A stretch of DNA of 64,000 nt, from the NCBI GenBank assembly GCA_039819095.1, contig JBCBSP010000003.1:248001-312000 (forward strand). Direction: 5' to 3'. Position numbers and translations under genes: made by a program. The notes beneath the pieces were generated by a model. That model did no database searches, was not told the DNA's origin, and saw nothing but the letters and a program-made list of their open reading frames with translations. The first letter of the stretch is position 1. Each line of letters starts with the position of its first letter. This document shows positions 60,117-64,000 of this stretch, piece after piece. Source of the stretch: JBCBSP01 sp039819095 (GTDB taxonomy: Bacteria > Pseudomonadota > Alphaproteobacteria > Caulobacterales > Maricaulaceae).

Positions 60117-62320
60117 ACGCCAGCGATTTTCAGGATGAAAGCGCGCCAGCGGCGAAGCTGACAGCGGACGATCCGTCCGCTTTCGTGCGGCTGGGCGAGG
60201 GCGAGATCAAAGCGATTGATCTGGCGGTTCAGAATGCGCGCTGCGCAGGCTGTATTTCCAAGATCGAAGACGGTTTGCACGCGATGGACGCGGTGAGGTC
60301 GGCGCGGCTGAATCTCTCCACCGGGCGGCTGGCTGTCACCTTTTCCGGTCCTGATCAAGTTGCCCGCGATGTGGTCGAGCGGCTGACGGCCCTGGGATAC
60401 CCCGCCCAACCCTATGCGCCGGAAGAGGGCGTCGATCCGCGCACCGAAGAAGAGCGCAAGCTTCTGCGCTGCATGGCCGTGGCCGGTTTCGCCATGGCCA
60501 ATGTGATGCTGCTTTCGGTTTCGGTCTGGTCCGGCGCCGGCGAGATGGAGCACGCCACCCGCCAGCTTCTGCACTGGATTTCCGCTGCGATCGCCCTACC
60601 GGCGGCGGCCTATGCCGGTCGGCCCTTTTTTGAGAGCGCCTTCAGGTCTCTGCGCGCACGTCAGGTGAATATGGATGTGCCGATCTCGCTGGCGGTCTTT
60701 CTCGCCTGCGGGCTTTCGGTCTACGAAACGGCCGTCGGGCATGGTCACGCCTATTTCGACGCCTCGGTCATGTTGCTCTTCTTCCTGCTGATCGGGCGGT
60801 ATCTGGACGGGCGTCTGCGCGCCCGGGCCGGTCGGGCCGCGCGGGATCTCGCCGCCCTTCAGGCCAGCGTGGCCCACCGCGTGTCGGCATCCGGCGTCGT
60901 ACGCGCGATCCCGGCGCGCGAGGTTTCTCCCGGCGACACCTTGATGGTCGCCACCGGCGAACGCCTTCCGGTCGATGGCCGCATTCTGTCCGGCGCCGGA
61001 GAGGTCGATGCGGCCCTGGTCACCGGAGAAACCGATCCGCTCACGGTCAAGGTCGGGGACACGGTCTATTCCGGGATGATCAATCTCACCGCCCCGCTCA
61101 CCATGGAGGCGACGGCGGCGCGCGACGATTCTCTGCTCGCGGAGATCGCCCGCCTGGTTGAAGCTGGTGAGCAGAGCCGCTCGCGCTATGTGCGTTTCGC
61201 CGACCGCGCCGCCAAGCTTTACGTGCCGCTGGTGCACACGCTGGCGGTTCTGACCTTTTTCGGCTGGTGGTTTATCGGCGGTGATCCGCGCGCCGGCATC
61301 CTCAACGCCATCGCAGCTCTGATCATCACCTGCCCCTGCGCGCTGGCGCTCGCCGTACCTGCGGTTCAGGTCGTCGCCTGCGGTCGCCTGTACCGTGAGG
61401 GCGTGCTCGTTAAGTCCGGCGACGCGCTGGAGCGACTGGCGACCGCAGGCAGTGTCGTGTTTGACAAGACCGGCACGCTCACGCTCGGTCGCCCGGTTCT
61501 TCTGAACGGGGCCGAAATCGGCGCGGAAGTCGTCGAGTTGGCGGCCCGGCTGGCTCGCACTTCTCGCCATCCGATCTCCCGCGCCGTGGCTGACGCAGCC
61601 GGAATGGGTGAGGTCGCGCACGATGTCCAGGAAGCCGCTGGCGGCGGTTTGAGCGGCGAGGTGGGGGGCCGTCAGGTGCGTTTCGGGTCCGCCGGCTGGC
61701 TACAGATTGAAGCCGGCATGGACACGGATGATGACGCGCTTGAGGCCTGGCTGGTCGTGGAAGACGGCGCGCCGGTTCGCTTCCGCTTCCGCGATGCGCT
61801 TCGCACTGACGCCGCCGAAGCGGTCAGACAGCTGGAGGCGCGCGGTCTGGCCGGTGAGATGCTGTCCGGAGACCGGCCCGGCCCAGCCCGCAAGATCGCC
61901 GAGGCGCTCCAATTGGCTCGCTGGCGCGCCCAGCTCAAACCTCAGGACAAGATTGCGCGCATCGAGGCGCTTGAAGCAGAAGGCGCCGCCCCGCTCATGG
62001 TCGGCGACGGGCTCAATGACGCCCCGGCCTTGGCTGCGGCCCACGTCTCCGTTTCGATGGGTTCAGCAGCCGAGATCAGCCGCAGCTCGGCCGATTTCGT
62101 CGTGCAGGGCGACCGGCTGACCGCGATCGCCACGGCGGTCGATGTGGCGCGGGCCGCCAAGAAGCGGGTTTTCGAGAATTTCGGTCTGGCGTTGATCTAC
62201 AACTTCATCGCCATTCCCATCGCGGTGGGTGGTTTCGTGACCCCGCTTATCGCCGCGATTGCGATGTCGGCCTCCTCGCTTATCGTCACTGGCAATGCGA
62301 TGAGGCTGATGAAGCGATGA
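60104..62320 (+). CDS. ccoI: Copper-transporting P-type ATPase CcoI (FixI)
   Basis: CcoI exports copper for assembly of the cbb3 copper site. The 738-residue P1B-ATPase has an N-terminal heavy-metal domain with CAGC (47-50), membrane helices, the actuator TGE loop (ALVTGETDPL), the CPC ion site (410-412, TCPCALALAVPAV), the phosphorylation motif DKTGT (from D454), and MVGDGLNDAPALA. Overlaps with ccoH and ccoS indicate coupling. Confidence 0.96.
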   Translation: MAALDASDFQDESAPAAKLTADDPSAFVRLGEGEIKAIDLAVQNARCAGCISKIEDGLHAMDAVRSARLNLSTGRLAVTFSGPDQVARDVVERLTALGYPAQPYAPEEGVDPRTEEERKLLRCMAVAGFAMANVMLLSVSVWSGAGEMEHATRQLLHWISAAIALPAAAYAGRPFFESAFRSLRARQVNMDVPISLAVFLACGLSVYETAVGHGHAYFDASVMLLFFLLIGRYLDGRLRARAGRAARDLAALQASVAHRVSASGVVRAIPAREVSPGDTLMVATGERLPVDGRILSGAGEVDAALVTGETDPLTVKVGDTVYSGMINLTAPLTMEATAARDDSLLAEIARLVEAGEQSRSRYVRFADRAAKLYVPLVHTLAVLTFFGWWFIGGDPRAGILNAIAALIITCPCALALAVPAVQVVACGRLYREGVLVKSGDALERLATAGSVVFDKTGTLTLGRPVLLNGAEIGAEVVELAARLARTSRHPISRAVADAAGMGEVAHDVQEAAGGGLSGEVGGRQVRFGSAGWLQIEAGMDTDDDALEAWLVVEDGAPVRFRFRDALRTDAAEAVRQLEARGLAGEMLSGDRPGPARKIAEALQLARWRAQLKPQDKIARIEALEAEGAAPLMVGDGLNDAPALAAAHVSVSMGSAAEISRSSADFVVQGDRLTAIATAVDVARAAKKRVFENFGLALIYNFIAIPIAVGGFVTPLIAAIAMSASSLIVTGNAMRLMKR

Positions 62321-62517
62321 ACGCGCTGATCTGGTTGATTCCCGCCGCGCTCGGCCTGGGCCTGTTCGGCCTGTTCACCTTCCTGTGGACGGTGCGCTCC
62401 GGCCAGTATGACGATTTGCAGGGCTCGGCTGCGCGCATCCTCATCGACGATGAAGGTCCGATCGTCGATGAGGATGAAGGCGAAGCAGAGACCCGCGAAG
62501 AAGATGCAGGCCTTTAG
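62317..62517 (+). CDS. ccoS: cbb3 maturation protein CcoS
   Basis: CcoS is a small membrane protein needed to load cofactors into the oxidase. The 66-residue protein has one helix (LIWLIPAALGLGLFGLFTFLW) followed by the family SGQYDDLQGSAARILID motif and an acidic tail. It overlaps the ccoI stop by four bases and its own stop overlaps that of the convergent DUF2189 gene. Confidence 0.93.
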   Translation: MNALIWLIPAALGLGLFGLFTFLWTVRSGQYDDLQGSAARILIDDEGPIVDEDEGEAETREEDAGL

Positions 62518-63290
62518 GCCGACGAGGCCGCCGCGGCGCTGGGTTCCGGTTGCGGATCAAAGTCCTTGTAGGCGCGCCAGGTTGCGTGGGCGACCCACGG
62601 GAAGACCACTGCGATACCCAACAGGAAGAGCGCGCCGCCAACCGCCATCATGAAGGCGATCTGGATCGCCCAGGTCGCCATGACGAAGGGCTGGCTGAAC
62701 ACCGCCTTCACGCTCGCGACCAGCGCTGTGATCGCATCCACGTCCTTGTCCACGATCATCGGGAAAGACAGGGCCGACACCATGAAGGCGACCAGCGCGA
62801 AGAATGCGCCGACCGCAGTTCCAACGCCCAGCAAGAGAACGCCATTCGGAGTTGTGAAGATAAACTCCATGAAGGCGTCCAGACGCATCTCCGTGCCATG
62901 AGCGAACATGGCGAAAATGAATTGCGCAAGCCGGGCCCAGAGGAGGAAGAAGACGAAGAGCAGCACGCTCAGCAGACCAAGCTGGGTCAGCCGGCTCGGC
63001 GAGATACGCCAGAAGTCCAGAAGTTTCGGCTCTTCGCCCGCATCACGCACCTGGTTGATGCGATACACGCCGACCGCAAAAACCGGCGCGACCAGCGCGA
63101 AGCCGCCGATCAGCACAGGGATCAGCGCCAGCATGCCCATCCACCACAGACCCAGCGTGATGGCGATGCCGATCAGTGTGAACGCCGCCCCATAACCAAA
63201 AGAAATGACCGGGTGAGCCATCATGTCGGCGAACCCGCCGGACAGCCAGCTCCACGGCGCGTCCCGCCGTACTGTCTTCAGTCGAACCAT
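62514..63290 (-). CDS. DUF2189 integral membrane protein
   Basis: The 258-residue protein has about six membrane helices and the DUF2189 layout: DAPWSWLSGGFADMMAHPVISFGYG, then GLWWMGMLALIPVLIGGFALVAPVFAVGVY, and a conserved SFPMIVDKDVDAITALVASVKAVF segment. Function is unknown; in several alphaproteobacteria such genes lie near cytochrome oxidase clusters. It is convergent with ccoS, with overlapping stops. Confidence 0.85.
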   Translation of the reverse strand: MVRLKTVRRDAPWSWLSGGFADMMAHPVISFGYGAAFTLIGIAITLGLWWMGMLALIPVLIGGFALVAPVFAVGVYRINQVRDAGEEPKLLDFWRISPSRLTQLGLLSVLLFVFFLLWARLAQFIFAMFAHGTEMRLDAFMEFIFTTPNGVLLLGVGTAVGAFFALVAFMVSALSFPMIVDKDVDAITALVASVKAVFSQPFVMATWAIQIAFMMAVGGALFLLGIAVVFPWVAHATWRAYKDFDPQPEPSAAAASSA

Positions 63291-63424
63291 GTGCGTTCCT
63301 CCCCTATCAGGTCGGAGGCCAGCTTCGGCCTATGCGCAGCGCGGCGCAAGCTTAAAACCTTAGCAAAGATGCGGGTTTTGGTCGCGGGTCGGGCGCGATC
63401 ACTCAGCGCCGTTTGCCGGCTGTG

Positions 63425-64000
63425 CTAGGACTGCCCCCATTTCGGGAACGGGTCGGACAATGCCGCCCAGACATCCGGCTCAAACGCCTCGCCGTCCACC
63501 AGACACGCGTCCAGCTCTGCGCGCAGGCCGGCTTCATCCATGCCGATCCCGATAAAGACCAGCTCGTTGCGGCGATCGCCCCAGATCGGATCCCAGTGCT
63601 GCTCAAGCAAGGCGTCGAACGCATCGCCGGACGGCCAGTGTTCGCGGGGCACTTCGACCCACCAGCGCCCGAGCGCTTCGTGGCGAACCAGGGCTCCAGC
63701 CTGGCTGACTTCGGCGATCCACTCAGGGCGGGTGGCGATCCAGAAATGGCCTTTACAGCGAATGACGTTCCGCCAGGGACGGTTGAAGAAGGCGTGCAGT
63801 TTTCCCGGGTCGAATGGGCGGCGTGCGCGATAGACGAAGTGCTCGATCCCGTACTCTTCGGTCTCGGGCGTATGATTTTCGAAGTCGTACAGTTCCTTGG
63901 CCCAGAGCGGGTGATTGTGGGCGCGCTCAAAGTCGAAGAGCCCGGTTCCAAGAATCTCCTGGGGCGCGACACGGGAAAAGTCGGCTTCAATGATGCGTGC
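63425..64000 (-). CDS. CobW-family GTP-binding protein, C-terminal part (gene continues past the window)
   Basis: The frame is open from the window edge at 64000 to a stop at 63425, giving 191 residues. The C-terminal CobW domain is clear: EYGIEHFVYRARRPFDPGKLHAFF, VIRCKGHFWIATRPEWIAEVSQAGAL, GRWWVEVP and RRNELVFIGIGMDEAGLRAELDACLV. CobW/ZigA-type GTPases deliver zinc or other metals to target enzymes. The GTPase domain lies outside the window, so the metal partner cannot be judged. An overlapping 195-codon frame is a shadow. Confidence 0.9.
   Translation of the reverse strand, partial: ARIIEADFSRVAPQEILGTGLFDFERAHNHPLWAKELYDFENHTPETEEYGIEHFVYRARRPFDPGKLHAFFNRPWRNVIRCKGHFWIATRPEWIAEVSQAGALVRHEALGRWWVEVPREHWPSGDAFDALLEQHWDPIWGDRRNELVFIGIGMDEAGLRAELDACLVDGEAFEPDVWAALSDPFPKWGQS

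Noticed and set aside
1..64000. tRNA, rRNA, CRISPR, insertion sequences and prophage
   Set aside because: I looked for T-arm-like GGTTCGANTCC motifs, repeated spacers, transposase or integrase signatures and found none convincing; short RNA genes could still be missed by eye.

Overview
The window looks like the replication-origin region of a GC-rich alphaproteobacterium of the Caulobacterales/Maricaulales/Hyphomonadaceae kind. The evidence is the gene order (PPSR-maf-aroE-coaE-dnaQ-secB on one side of a 500 bp AT-rich gap, hemJ-rho-hslV-hslU-lepA-mnmE-mnmG-rsmG-parA-parB on the other), followed by lolA, holA, lptE, leuS, a DUF3576 lipoprotein, an NtrZ-like protein and a CenR-like response regulator. 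This is the order I recall around the Caulobacter origin. Taxonomy is inferred from synteny and protein style only. No rRNA, tRNA, CRISPR array, insertion sequence or prophage was found.

Layout. 1-4215: minus-strand, translationally coupled operon from the origin outward (PPSR, maf, aroE, coaE, dnaQ), converging on plus-strand secB. 4216-4718: candidate oriC, with an AT-rich core, two near-consensus CtrA boxes and several DnaA-box-like 9-mers. 4719-16807: hemJ, rho, hslV and hslU (split by two minus-strand genes), a TetR/beta-propeller divergent pair with a palindromic operator, lepA, a lower-GC HNH-nuclease cassette and a GST. 16826-24569: the partition region, with three parS sites (one intergenic, one inside mnmE, one inside rsmG), then parA and parB. 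24658-35364: lolA, the DUF3576-leuS-lptE-holA operon, a porin-like protein, ntrZ, a thiE-like gene, yggS, an L,D-transpeptidase and cenR. 35602-45970: xthA, a GGDEF-EAL protein, adenosine kinase, an ATP-grasp enzyme, lipoproteins, a TPR protein, a hydrolase and two glycosyltransferases.

46092-50897: infC starts with ATA and is followed by its own terminator. It is separated from rpmI-rplT by three secreted proteins built from seven copies of one roughly 125-residue domain. Each copy has a Cys pair 43-45 residues apart, and six of the seven have a W-x-C-D-D-D signature. This expanded, unnamed family, sitting inside a normally contiguous translation operon, is the best candidate for something undescribed.

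51071-62517: two energy-linked clusters. The first is a TonB system (exbB with an unusual six-Cys N-terminus, two exbD genes, tonB). The second is a complete cbb3 oxidase set, ccoNOQP-ccoGHIS, with a divergent SafE-like membrane protein. The window ends with a DUF2189 membrane protein and the 3' part of a CobW-family GTPase gene.
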